64,000 bases of DNA from Petrosia ficiformis (Eukaryota > Porifera > Demospongiae > Haplosclerida > Petrosiidae): assembly GCA_947044365.1 (NCBI GenBank), contig OX345636.1, positions 28,872,466-28,936,465 of the forward strand, in the 5' to 3' direction. The translations under genes and the position numbers were made by a program. Every line of letters begins with the position of its first letter. Positions within the stretch are counted from its first letter, which is position 1. The notes beneath the pieces were generated by a model. That model was given only the letters and a program-made list of their open reading frames with translations. It made no database searches and was not told the origin of the DNA. Positions 12,000 to 23,893 of the stretch are shown here, one piece after another.

Positions 12000-14104
12000 G
12001 AGGCCCTAATACGCTTCCGTAAATTGGAGCTGTCCTGTCCCAGTGTGATGCTGAGGGAATAGAACATGTTGTGGGATATGCTAGCCGTCTACTCTCCAAG
12101 GCAGAATGAAAATACTGTGTCACAAGAAGGGAATTCTTAGCTGTGGTTACTTTTTTGTCTCATTTTCGCCCCTATTTATTAGGTCAGAACTTCACACTCA
12201 GAACTGATCATGGAAAAAATTGCCTGACTACTAAATTTCAAGCCTCTTGGACAATTAGCACGCTGGTTGGAGAAAATTCAAGAGTTTGATTTTACCATTC
12301 TTCATCGTAAAGGAAGACTACACTCAAATGCAGATGCTCTTTCAAGATTGCCATGTAGCCAGTGCAGACGGTTAATGTGCTAAATCTTGCCAGTCATCCC
12401 ACTGATTCAGGATGCAAATATCGGCTGTATCATGGAAGCAAAACAAAGGAATGCCCACCAAAAATCTTTCTCAAAAGACAAACAGCACAGAATTTCGGCG
12501 TTTAATACAGATATGGATGGAATCAGCTTTTCCTGAAGAATGGGTTGCTCTATCATCGATTCCAAAATGGAAAACTATTTGAAGATCATGTCAACCAACT
12601 TGTTGTTCCAGAAGTTCTTAGGAATGACATTTTGAAAGAAGTTCATGGAGGAGTTACAGGTGGTCATCTGGGAGAGCAGAAGACGATGTACAAGTTGAGA
12701 CAGCGGGTTTTCTAGCCTGGATATTGGCAGTCTGTTCACAACTGGTGTCACTCCTGTCCTGCATGTTCCCGTCGTAAAACTCCAACGCCAAAAGCTCAAC
12801 CCCCTCTCCAGCCAATAACTGTAAGCTCCCCAATGCAGATAGTGGCTGTTGACATTCTCGGACCATTGCCAATTACATCATTGGGTAATCGATACATTCT
12901 TGTAGCTGGGGACTACTTTACTAAATGGATGGAGGTCTATGCCCTCATGATGTATAGGCTCATTTTTTTAGTAAGGTTTTAGTAAAACAAATTTTTTTAT
13001 AGATATTAAATCAATTACACAATGTGTATAATTATTGAATAAATATTATTCGCAAACCAATTCAACAACATACATACCTTTTTACCAATATGTCTAGTCT
13101 AGAGTCACACCTATATTGCAGAAGGTGTGTGTGTCCCCTTTTAAACTGTGACTTTACTATGCCATCCCAGACCAAGAAGCTAGAACAGTTGCCCATAAAT
13201 TGGTTGATGAGATGTTCTATCAATTTTCTGTACCAGAGCAATTGCATTCAGATCAGGGCAGACAATTTGAAGCTGAAGTGATGTCTCAATTGTGCAATCT
13301 TCTTCATATCAAGAAGACACACACTACTCCTTATCACCCTCAGTCTGATAGACTTAATGAGAGATTTAATTGTACACTGTTGAATATGCTCTCTACTTGG
13401 ACTGATAACCTGCCAACTGAGTGGGATCAACATCTGAAGAAACTGTGTTTTGCATACAATACTAGCATCCAGAATACTACTGGATACACACCATTCTCCT
13501 TGATGTTTGGGAGAGAAGCAAGGCTGCCTGTTGACCTGATGTTTGGCTCACCCAACTCTGATGTAAATAAAGTGTCCTACTCAACCTATACTGAGGAACT
13601 ACAATTGAAGCTTATAGAAGCATATGACTATGTTCGCCAGAATGTTTCTCATCAGCAGCGTAGACAAAAAGAGTACTACAACCAAAAATTCCATGGGAAA
13701 GCATTTGTGAAAGGAGAGTTGGTGTGGCTTCATAATCCAGTTGTGAAGAAAGATCACTCACATAAGCTACACAAACCTTGGAGTGGCCAATACAAAGTGT
13801 GTCAGAGGCTCTCAGATGTGAACTATCAAATCCAAGATCTGACAAACTACAAGAAGAAAGTTGTTCACTTTGAGAGGCTAAAGTATTGTCCACCGAATAT
13901 CCGGTTACCTCAAAAAAGCAAAGAAACAAATCCATTGCAAATGTCAAATACATCGAAACCACCTTAGTTCATCTCTTGAATTATTGGAAGACAATGTCGA
14001 TCTTCCAGTTGAAAATGTCGAGCGAAGATATCCAATGCGTATCTGGCATCCACCAGATGAATTGACATTGAATACAGAACGTATTCTCAGATGAAGGAGG
14101 ATTA
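12000..14104 (+). pseudogene. Ty3/Gypsy pol: RNase H and integrase, interrupted
   Basis: The reading starts inside RNase H (EHVVGYASRLLSKAE, then KYCVTRREFLAVVTFLSHF and NFTLRTDHG). It continues with FDFTILHRKGRLHSNADALS, an integrase zinc-binding region, and the core: IVAVDILGPLPITSLGNRY with the first Asp, then LHSDQGRQFEAEVM, then the intact 255-aa ORF at 13200-13967 (YHPQSDRLNERFN, FAYNTSIQNTTGYTPFSLMF). Reverse transcriptase, protease and gag are missing upstream. Several stops and frameshifts occur before 12.9 kb, and a 213-bp insertion splits the integrase core. The C-terminal tail with YPMRIWHPPDEL ends near 14092, followed by a purine-rich tract and the LTR. Confidence 0.9.
12944..13156. 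mobile_element. 213-bp insertion inside the Gypsy integrase
   Basis: CTATGCC occurs at 12937-12943 and again at 13157-13163. Removing one copy plus the 213 bp between them restores the expected integrase reading across the junction. The insert is AT-rich, non-coding, and shows no clear inverted repeats. Its 7-8 bp duplication would fit a small non-autonomous hAT or a similar element. Confidence 0.65.
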
Positions 14105-14318
14105 TGTAACAAAGAACAATGACAATGTGTGTTTAATTATGTTAAAACAATGATAGTGTTTAATTATGTTAAAACTATTCTTTATGTTGTCTGCTGGTCA
14201 TTCATTATTGGTTCCATGTCTTGTGTAAATTGTATAAATAGCCTGATTTATTTATTTCAAAGAGAGGTTTTCTTTGCTACTGCTACAATAATTATTGTAA
14301 TACAACACTTCTCTTACA
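14105..14318 (+). repeat. Gypsy 3' LTR
   Basis: Lies right after the purine-rich tract GAAGGAGGATTA that follows the pol tail. It begins TGTAAC and ends TTACA, the expected TG..CA type inverted ends, is 214 bp long, and carries TATAAATA at 14233-14240. No matching 5' LTR is present in the window, so this is a 5'-truncated copy. Confidence 0.6.
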
Positions 14319-15940
14319 ATAATAATTAATAATTATCATAATTATTAATAATTATCATAATTATTATAATACAACCACTTCTGGCTATTACCTAATACTA
14401 TATATATTATATATAGTAATTATAATAATTATAATCTATATAATATATATATTATATAGACTATAAATATATATTATATATATTATGTAATAATAATAAT
14501 ATATAATTATATAGACTATAATATTATATATATAGATTATAATATTATACTAAATGTATTATAATAATTATATGATTTTACCAGAAGCATGCTTGGCCTG
14601 TTCAATACTTTCATCAGACATTTTACAATTAGCCTTAATAATTATTCCTGGTAAGATACATGTTAGAAGATAAATCTGTTACTTACCCGTAAAGTTTCAT
14701 ATCAGTATAACACATGAATGTCTGAACTGTATTATAGCGATAATTATCTCCCATGTTACTAGGCCGATTTTTCATTGTGAAATGGATCAGATATTAATCA
14801 CTAGTGATTCTGTCGCGATATCTGGTATGATATATAACCAATTATATATCATCACGATTCTGACATGATAATTCTTGGCTGTGTATTTGAAACTTGAAAA
14901 CAATTGATCAGATACATAGTTAAATTCAGTGTATATCGTTATCATTCGTCAACCAGGGTATTGGAATTGAGGTTGTGAAGTTGGAATCATTCTATTCCGA
15001 TCCTTACTGGTAGTCACCAAATCAAATATTGAGCGGTGTGATAAATTTGGATGACATCCAATTCATTCTTGAAAACTCCAATTCATTCCATTGGATTCCA
15101 AGCAATGTTTCAATTCCATGTTAATCTCTTACAATTACTACACATTATTCAAATAGAACTTTCCATAAATCAAATTATTATTAGAAAAAAATTTAAATAG
15201 TACACCCAAACAGACGTTTCAAATTAATCCATGTACAGTTACTACAGTGGTTGTAGTCATACCATTACAGGATTTAATTCACTTTACACCATACAATAGA
15301 TTTCTCTTTTAATAAATACAAGCTTCTCTGGTAGGAGGCTATCACAAATACACTCATAGGTTGGCGGATTATATCCTGGAACAGCAATCTAATGTCTACA
15401 TCATACACAGGTGAAGCACATAATACATACAATGAACTTAATTAATTTAATAGGAGCTATGTACTTACATTTAACAAATACTTTCTTCCTTGTAAGGGCG
15501 AGACGCTCTTCAATGCAAATCATTTCCACAACAGCCTCATCCACCATCTTTTTCTTTGTTTCTGTTAACTTTACCAGGCCTGGAAATATTTCAGTTAAGG
15601 TTGATTGTCCTTTTGTTTTCCTAGTTTTAGTTTACTCCAACTGCTGCTGAGATCATTTGAGCATGCGCTGTAAAAACACTAGTCTTGTTCCAGTTCTTAA
15701 ATACTGGAACTTAAAGTAATTTTAGTTCCAGTTCTAGAATAAAATACGGTGGCTCAGAAGGGCCTTCCACTTCCATGATGCATCTTCTGCTTATCTTCCA
15801 CTTATATTCCACTTTAACCTTCAAATTCCACCTTCCACTTCCACTTCCACTTCAATCTTTATGTGCATGTGCAGTTCAGCCACATGGAAAGTTTTACCTT
15901 AAGTTGACTTGAGTATTTGTAGTGTTTTTGCAGGAGTTTT
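14319..15940. other. Non-coding, AT-rich with palindromic TA tracts
   Basis: 14,325-14,580 is almost pure A/T with overlapping palindromes (TATATATTATATATAG-type runs), able to form long hairpins. 14,820-14,880 holds a shorter inverted repeat (ATATATAA…TTATATAT). 15,770-15,870 has a CTTCCACTTCCA-type pyrimidine repeat. I see no gene. Confidence 0.6.
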
Positions 15941-17262
15941 TATCATGTTACCTGTATCACTCACAGATGTGTTGATTAAAAACTACTTGCGAGAAGGGTA
16001 CACCTATTGGCTGATTCTCTGTTTTCTAGCTGGTGTACATGGGAATATTTATATCTATGAGAACCTTGAAGAGAAAGTTACATTGTATGGGCTTAGAGAG
16101 GAAGGGTAACTATAGCAGTACAATGGATGTTGTTGATTGTGTGCAGGTTAAGTTGTATAAATGTAAATTATACTACTATCTAACTGAATATCTAACTGAA
16201 TATCTAATATCTTACATCAGGGAGGTGATAACTTGGGATATCGTGCAATGCATGCAAGGCTGAATTTGAGATATAATATATCAATATCAAGGTACTATGT
16301 TATAAACAAATTCAAGCCTCTATGAACTTATTCACATTTATACAAATATATATATGCGTATATAGATATAGATATATCTATAGAATATAGTACAAATGAG
16401 AAAGAAAAAAAGGCTGTGTAGAAGAATGTATTCCTCAAAGGTCACCAATGCATGCATAAATAAAATTTTATGACAATTAAACCATTACACAGGGGCCTAA
16501 TTTCTGTTGGCACATGGATGGGAATGATAAGATTTTACCATATGGATTTGCTATTCATGGATGTATTGATGGGTTATGTTGTGATGTATTATACATGAAC
16601 AGATTTTCTTGAAAGGTATTGTGGCTATATAGAAGTGTGTACAAATAAAGATTCAAGTGTCATTGCTGGATATTATCTAAAACCAGTGAAGAAGTATGGT
16701 AAGCATCTCATCAATTTCATCTGATGTGTACTTACTTCTAATTCTCATCATCAAAACAAAAGTATATAACTTGTGTAATAGGCTGTCCACGAATGTTAAG
16801 ATGTGATCAAGGATCAGAGAATGCAAAGGTTGCATATATACAACCTTTTCTTAGACGTCATGGTACTGACCCCCAATCTGGATCAAATAGTTTTCAATAT
16901 GGAAGCCTCTGTTAGCAACCAGGTATATATGTATATATATGTAATTATATTAAATGTTACAAAGCTATTTCGTGTTTGCAAATATAAGTGTATATGCATA
17001 ATTATTATGTCTATTTTATAGAGAATAGAACAGTTCTGGAGAAAGTGGTGTACTAACTGGTGGATATCTTTTTTCAAGGTAATGAGTAATGTAAAATGAA
17101 TTCTTCAGCTTAGCAGTAATACTTTCAGATGCTTAAGGAAGAAGGACACTATGATGAAACAGACAGATCAAATTTAAAGGTCAGTAATTGTAACCAATAT
17201 AGCATTAATAATTATTATATATAATTATATAGGGATTGTCTGATCTTTGGTTTCATCCAAAG

Positions 17263-19507
17263 CAGGGCATAAACGAAGGTTGTTTTTACTACTTTGAAGG
17301 TTTGTTTTAATAAATAAACAAAGGTCAACCCTTCGTTATTTTAAAAAACCACAACTTCCTCTATTAAGGTAGACTGTGAAACCTCAAAATATTTCATTAA
17401 ACAATAATCAAAATAGTCAAGTTAATAATACTCACACAAAAAAAAAAGAGCCTAGGTTACTTTTAATACTTATTTAGAAATGAATGGTTTTTGTTTAAAA
17501 AGACTAGAGTATTAACAGTGTCAGGGTTGAGAGAAGACCTAAGCCTATTTACAGTAAGCCCTGCATTTGAGAAGAGCCTCTCAGCAGGGGCTGAGGTTAC
17601 AGGTATACAAAGTAGAGATTTTGTAACTTCTGCCAGATGAGGGAACCGGAAACTATTTTCTTTCCACCATTTGAGACAATGTGTTTCCCTTGCCACTGGC
17701 TTCTCTGCTAAGTAAGTATCAAACTCTTCAGTACATGTAAGAAACCCTTGAGAAGCCTCTTCTGGACCCAACAAGATATCCAAAGCAGTTGTTTTCTCAC
17801 TTCTACTAGTAGTTAGTGGTTGTGGCTCACCTGAGAGAGAAGATTGACAAGTCATTCTCCTAGTAATTTCTTCTTTGACTGCTAGTCTCTGATCATCATT
17901 TAGATACTTTAGTTGCTTAAACCTTGGATCCAGAGCTGATGCTAGGACATCAACACTTGTAGGATCTAAATTCTCTAACTCCCATCGAACCCTAATTTCT
18001 TGTCGAATTTCTCTTTAAACTGTTGAACTGATGTGGAGTAGTCAGAAGTAGGCTGTAGTGATAAGTCAAGCCCATGAATAATAGGCAAAATGCAAGATAA
18101 TGAACTGTTATGTTCATACTGCAGGAAAGTAGTCGCAACTTTTAATGGCTTTAACACCTCCACGAGTTCTTCCATCAGAGTCCATTGCTCACTCTTTAAG
18201 TCTAAATACCAATAAACTCTTTTCGTTACGGTTTCATCCATGATGACTGCTGATATAGGCCATCTCATTTCAAGTAGTCTCAACATCATCTCATATACGG
18301 AATTCCATCGGGTAAGACATGATTGAACAAGTTTTTTCTGTGGTATTCCCATTTGTTCTTGTCTCTGTTTAAGGGCCTCAGAGGCTACTACACTATGGCG
18401 AAAATGGCCTACTAACTTTTTAGCAGCTCCTATCATACGGTCAATTACAGACACTGATGACAATCCAGCATTTATACTAAGCTGTAAGCAATGAGCACTG
18501 CATCTAAGAGTATTCCAACCCTTCTCATCGGACAATAATTTCATGGTCAGCACCATATTTGAACCCTGATCATGGACTATACAAGCCACTTTTTGACTGA
18601 TCTCGAATTCTTCTGCTATATCGATCAATTTTTGAGAGATTTCTGCTCCCGTGTGTCTTTCAGGGAACGCTGAAGTACAAAGAACAACTGAACACATATC
18701 CCAGTCAGGAGAAATGAAATGTGCCGAGACAGTAATAAATGAATCATTTGCTATGCTTGTCCAGAGGTCTGTTGTTAAGGAGATAGCAGAGGGATCAACT
18801 TTTAGTATTTCCTTCAGCCTTTCATATCCTGCCTTATACTTTCGGTGTAACAGAGAGGCCATGTGCATTGCACTAGGAACCTTGTAACCAGGTTCCAAGT
18901 ATTCCATCAGCTTTTTAAAACCCTCACCCTCAACTAAACGTAGTGGACGAAGATCAATCGCCACCATATCTAAGATCAAGCTGGTTATATTTCTCTTACG
19001 AGCTTCTGAACACCGAGAATGCTTCGTATAATCAAATTAGAGTGGTTTGCTTTTTAGTCTCTGCCTTATACTCTAACGGGTGTTTGGAGGAGAGATGTTC
19101 TCTAAGGTTAGTGGTTCCTCCGTGAAAAGCAAAATCTTTCTGTGGGTGGCACAGTATACACCTGACTTTCTTGTCCGTGTCAGGTAACTTCTCAAAGAAA
19201 TCCCACACATCTGATCTAGAAACTTGAGGCTTCTTTAGTGGGGGACCAGTTTCACTTGAAGATGAAGGACTAGTTTCAGATGTTGGTAAGTCCACAGACT
19301 CGTCTACGCACTCATCACCACTGTAAGCAGCCACGTCAATATTTATCACACGTGTTTATTATAATTAATAAACAGTTAATTAAATTATTGCAGTTATTAT
19401 AATAATTATAATTATATTAACCACAAACCTTCGTGAAATGATTTCAACCTTCGAAGGTAGGGAATTATTACAAACCTTCGAATATTACCACCTTCGTTTA
19501 TGCCCTG
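17263..19507 (-). mobile_element. hAT transposon with perfect 8-bp target duplication
   Basis: The target duplication ATCCAAAG lies at 17255-17262 and 19508-19515. The terminal inverted repeat CAGGGCATAAACGAAGGT is present at both ends. The element is 2245 bp. Subterminal copies of the CTTCGAAGG/AACCTTCG type lie near both ends. The transposase is on the minus strand. The insertion is in an exon of the integrase-like gene. Confidence 0.95.
17463..19349 (-). pseudogene. hAT (ZBED-like) transposase in three ORF pieces
   Basis: Piece 1 (19349-19032) holds a BED zinc finger: SDVWDFFEKLPDTDKKVRC, then CxxC and H..H positions through NLREHLSSKHPLEYK. Piece 2 (18979-17975) holds the RNase H core: ISLTTDLWTS, ACIVHDQGSNMVL, CSAHCLQLSINAGL and SCLTRWNSVYEMMLRLLEMR. 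Piece 3 (17855-17463) holds the hATC dimerisation motif: LKWWKENSFRFPHL, then SAPAERLFSNAGLTVNRLRS. Two frame breaks, near 19010 and 17920, separate them. No ATG is seen at the start of piece 1. The clean ends and few lesions point to a recent insertion. Confidence 0.9.
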
Positions 19508-20052
19508 ATCCAAAGGGAGTTAACAGAATTAGTACACATGTGGAATACACACCTAATTAGAAGGCGAAGAGATGTTATAAATGGGATTCCAAATGAGTTG
19601 TTCTGTTTGCCTGATATGAGAGGTTTGAATTCTACTTTTTTATGATTTTATTTATCTAATCGTTACACAGGTTATGAAGACTGTTCTACCACATATTCAG
19701 ATTTAGAGATGGAGTTTACTATGCAGTACATGAAAGAAAAGCCTTTTCTTACAGTTCAGTTTCTCGCTCTTACCAACATATTGATAGAAGAAAATCTGCA
19801 AAGGCCTACCACACCTATTCTATTTGGACCTTGTTCATCTTATTAACACAATTGAATATAATAATTATATAGTAACTCATGATCAGCAAGAACTCTATTT
19901 ATAAGCTGTCCTTTGTTTAAACATAATATATAATGAACTGATAAATGAAACAGTGTGAAAGTACAATAAAATGAATATAATAAAATAATAAAATAATAAA
20001 TGAAACAATTATAAATGGTGTTCACAATTAAATGTGAAAAAAAAACTGGAGT

Positions 20053-21124
20053 TTAATAGTATTTGAGGACAATGTCACAAACAATATCTAAAATGTCTAT
20101 TGCACTTCGCCTTTGTTTCGATTCTGTAAAACAATGCTTCAGAAGATTACAAATTTATGGAGAGGTGTGTGTAAAAAGATGGGTATTCTCCTTGAATAGC
20201 AACCTTTAGTAATATAGTGTGAACAGCTAACCCAGCCCATATAGGACTTTCTCCAAACAATTCCAATAGAATGCAACCTACAGCATAGACATCACATGCA
20301 GGGCCAACCTCTTCCCCCGTTTCAATTGCTCTGGTGGTTGGAAAGCAGGAGTTCTAGCTTTCATGGTGGTTCTCCCAAATGTCTGCATGTGATTCATACT
20401 TTTCCTAGTCAGAAATCAGCTACATAAATATGAAGGCTTTGTGACTCTGTCTAATACATAGTTATAATTTAAAATTCCTCTTAGCATATTTACTTACCAG
20501 GATGTTCACAGGCTTCAGGTCAGGGTGGACAACTGGGGAAGGTTCACAAGAGTGCATAAACACCAATGCTTGGCATATTCGCTTAGCAATCACAAGTTTC
20601 TCTTTAAAAGACAGTAGAACCTAGCAATGAAAAATATTATAAATATAGTATACTGTATAATACTGTGTCCTTTCCAAACAGTAGAGAGTCTAAATCTGGT
20701 CCATCCACTAAATTAACTATAAGAACAGTTGATCCTGGTTGAGACACTACTCCCAGTAGAGAAAGGATATTAGGATGCACTAATGTCCTATGGTGTTAAT
20801 AACAAATACTTACACAGTTCTGACAATTATAATATTAGTGTACCTACCTATACACACTTAGCTCGTTTTGAAGAACCTTTTCATTCCCTTGTACTTGAAT
20901 AACTTTAGCTGCCACAAATGTTCCTCGCCATAGAGCTCTGTGGACTTTCCCAAATGATCCAGTTCCAATAATATTTAAAAGTTTCAACTCTTTATGCTCT
21001 TTGTAAGCAGTTAGCAATACTCATACATAAATAGCCATATGAATACTTACTTTTCAGAGATGCTTGAATAACTTCAATGTCATCCTTACAATGTAGATTA
21101 ATCTGTTGCTCTTGCGGACAAGCT
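20053..21124 (-). pseudogene. Protein kinase gene, spliced, with damaged catalytic motifs
   Basis: Minus-strand exons: 21124-21051; 20998-20848 with the glycine loop GTGSFGKV and the lysine motif FVAAKVI; 20788-20664 (HPNILSLLGVVSQPGSTVLI); 20630-20499 with the catalytic loop HPDLKPVNIL; then the rest to the stop at 20053-20055 (PACDVYAVGCILLELFG for the αF region, KQRRSAIDILDIV for the αI region). The HRD arginine is replaced by proline. DFG reads DF-stop near 20420, and frame breaks lie there and near 20325. The layout matches a tyrosine-kinase-like (TKL) family by general appearance. It is either a pseudogene or, if some lesions are assembly errors, a divergent kinase. Confidence 0.7.
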
Positions 21125-22560
21125 ACTACCAGGTGCATGTAGAACAAACAAGGTATAAAGTAGCATTGTTTAAGTTAACTAAAAACTTGAAAAACTAGTT
21201 ATACCGTAACTATAACTATAACTAAAAGTAGTCATTATTGTTATACTAAAACAATTAACCAGAATTACAATCAATGTTTTCAATAAAGTCATACATAGTG
21301 AATTACTACAGTAAAAAAGCTTTTAAAATGGAAGACAAAATGTTTACCATTCAAGATGAATGTCGCGTAAAGAATTAAAATATTCGGGGATTTAACTGTG
21401 ACTTGATTTACTACAGCAATTCACGATCAGCAGAGATTTTTATATCTGCTATCTATAAATAAAAATTTAAATGTCCTTATTTGTGATATACTGAAGCTCA
21501 ACATCCTCTGACATTAGGTTAGAAAAATAATTGCAATGTTTTCATATAAACTACTCTCAGCTCCTTTATTGTATAATGATTAATGAGAAGTAATAATTTT
21601 TGTTGTCAACAATTATAGCAAATCAAATTAAACTATAATATCTGCTCAAAACATTCTAGTTGCTTTAATTATTATGTTTTGCAGTATATAAGGAAAAAAA
21701 TTATAACATACATACATAATAAACCCATGCAAGTTTCCAGTGACTGTATGTATACCAGGAATAATACCTTGGGTATCCCCACATCAGAATTTATTTCAGG
21801 AACCTATGATTATGTTTCCAGTGACACTATACCACGAATGATAAATCATGCAGGTATCCTAACTTCAAAATATACCCAAGTTTCCAATGACTGTATATAT
21901 ACCAAGAATTAATAATTATTTCATTGCATTTCCTAACATCAGAATATTTGAATAAAAAGCCATTTTCAGGCGACTTGTATAACACATTCCCTAAAGTTAC
22001 GAATCGTACATTAATTTTCACGTCACGAGAGGAAAATGTGACATTAAACATTGAAGTGGAATTTCATGAGATGTTTCCAAATCTTAAACATGCATTATAG
22101 GAAATTAATGTGACTTTGTTTCTGTATAGATGTAGCAAATTTCATGTTTGTGCACCACTTGGAAACTATAAGTACACAGAGAGTTTCCACTAACACAACA
22201 CCCTGCATATGAAAACTAGCCCCAAGAGTTTTCCTTATTAGAACACCCAGCATAAACATCCTTGAAAACTTTATGTCCACTCTCCATACCCAGATTTGGA
22301 CACTTCTGGGCACTACACAATTTCTAGCTGTGATATATATTGTATATCAAAAAATTTGAAAGAAAAATGATTGAAAACTTTAGTAGACTAGCTATATATA
22401 TACACACACAATTCTCAGTTTGCCATGCTGTACAATAAGTGTGTTATACATGGTTTCTTATAGCTTAATGTGTTTATGTAGTATTGAGTATAATAGAAGT
22501 GTATAACACTGTTATAACTGATATATAATACATGCAGTTTAACTTGTTATAACTATGATT
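21125..22560. other. No recognised gene
   Basis: A repeat of the form GTTTCCA(G/A)TGACTGTATATA (around 21735 and 21890) recurs with neighbouring TAT.CC.A.ATCAGAAT-type blocks. The 77-aa ORF at 21679 is made of this repeat. I see no promoter, RNA gene or domain. Confidence 0.4.
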
Positions 22561-22574
22561 TCACACAGTGTTAT

Positions 22575-23240
22575 ACATCATTTACTCTTACGTAATATCA
22601 TCAGGAGTCTTGTCTCCAAGAAATGTGTAAACAATGTGGCCTCTTTATTCTTTTGAATGAGTTAAGGAACCACCTAATGTCTTGTGATGAATGCAAAGGT
22701 AAAACACAGTCACGTAATTAGCAATCACAATTGCTTAGCTAAAACTTATATGTATTTATACAGCAACATTACTGAAACTTTCCAGTCAACAACACCATGT
22801 TACAGTCCCAGCCCATTTCTTAAACTCCAGTTATTCTAATGGTGAGTATGTTTTATTGTTAGATGCGGGTATTGTTTAAATCATTCGTGGTTGGTATTAA
22901 TTTCAGAGCGAAGGTGTGATCGATCTCAAAGTGAACAAACAATGATTAATAAAGCAATTGAAGAAAGCCTTGAAAGAGATCAAAGGTTTGAAAGCACATA
23001 ATTACAATATTATGTTTTGTCATACCTAACATGTGATCTTTTGTTTTAACAGGATAGTGACTGTGAAGCGAAAAAGCTGAAGAGATTGCATTATTTTGTT
23101 GCAACAACAGGCAAATCTGCTACACAGCAAGAATGGTTGGATGTGCAACGTTCTTGCATTGATGTATGCTGAGCACATATTCTTTCTGATACACTTCAAG
23201 AAATGCAAAAGCCAAGATTTGACCCCATGAAACTTTGAAA
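22575..23240 (+). pseudogene. HECT-type E3 gene fragment with zinc finger and UIM-like helix
   Basis: Exons: about 22600-22698, a C..C…H…C finger (CKQCGLFILLNELRNHLMSC); 22762-22840; 22908-22984, with a ubiquitin-interacting-motif-like helix (MINKAIEESLERDQ); and 23053-23240, with RSCIDVC-stop-AHILSDTLQEMQKPRFDPMK. The last part aligns by eye with the start of a HECT domain in animal G2E3-like genes. A stop at about 23170 and the loss of everything after PRFDPM make it a remnant. It lies 2.7 kb downstream of integrase-like copy 2 in the same orientation. Confidence 0.5.
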
Positions 23241-23486
23241 TGTACATATGATTATATCTGTATTATGTATAACACATTATAATCATTTGTATCGTGCTTC
23301 AATCAAAGGTTTGCTTCGTTTGAGAAGAGGCTGTAGACACAGGAGGGCCCAGCAAAGAGATCGTCATTTCATTTGTCAACAAGATTATCACAAATCGTTT
23401 AAATCTCGGAATTATCAGACTCTAGCGTTTGGAAAGCAGTGTCAATGAACCAGTAACATCAGGTATTTGCAAAGATTACGTGGTAA

Positions 23487-23575
23487 CACACAGACAGACA
23501 GACAGACAGACACACACACACACACACACACAAACCGATTACTATAACCCTCCGCCTACGCGGCTCGGGTTAATT
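23487..23575 (-). repeat. Microsatellite plus conserved 45-bp block, copy A
   Basis: (CAGA)n then (CA)n lead into a block whose minus strand contains GCGTAGGCGGAGGGTTATAG. The same 31 bases recur exactly at 55.9 kb, again next to (GT)n, and in diverged form at 56.16 kb. Confidence 0.8.
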
Positions 23576-23893
23576 GCTATAATAGTTATAAATCACTCTA
23601 TGTACTGTGAAATCTGAAATTAAATTTTACTAGTAATAGTTACAATACTGTGATAAACTAAAAGGAAATTTATAATTTTAAATTAGGCATTCTCTTGTTC
23701 ACAAACAGGAACATACCTGCCATTAACAGTCACTAAATGTCCCTTGAATGTTCAGCACCACATACCTTGCACGGCTTACTACATGTTAATTTGTTGTGTC
23801 CTTCATCGGAACAATTATAACACTTTATATCATGATGTTTGGGGCGTTTAGCCTGTGACTCACAAAGTTCATCAATTCGATTTTGCTTCTCCA

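Larger units (their letters stand above)
15945..19845 (+). pseudogene. Integrase-like gene, copy 2, spliced, split by a hAT element
   Basis: Exon chain, plus strand: 15945-16147 (DVLIKNYLREGYTYWLIL … YSSTMDVVDCVQ, one frameshift near 16040); 16221-16289 (NLGYRAMHARLNLRYNIS); 16385-16437 (basic); 16495-16580 (GPNFCWHMDGNDK, first Asp); about 16600-16698 (NKDSSVIAGYYLKPVKKYG); 16782-16922 (PRMLRCDQGSENAKVA, second Asp); 17021-17079 (RIEQFWRKWCTNWWISFF, the Glu region); 17129-17179; then 17233-17262, interrupted by the hAT and resumed at 19516-19620 (ELTELVHMWNTHLI); and 19672-19845. All three catalytic acidic positions are visible. Removing the hAT leaves a one-base frame break, so the gene may already have been inactive. 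It is the most complete copy of this family here. Confidence 0.8.

Noticed and set aside
12575..12872. Minus-strand ORFs in 12.5-12.9 kb and 13.6-13.96 kb
   Set aside because: Antisense shadows of the Gypsy pol reading, no domain.
14325..14580. Possible replication origin or matrix-attachment site in AT palindromes
   Set aside because: Only composition supports it; AT-rich palindromes are common throughout the window.
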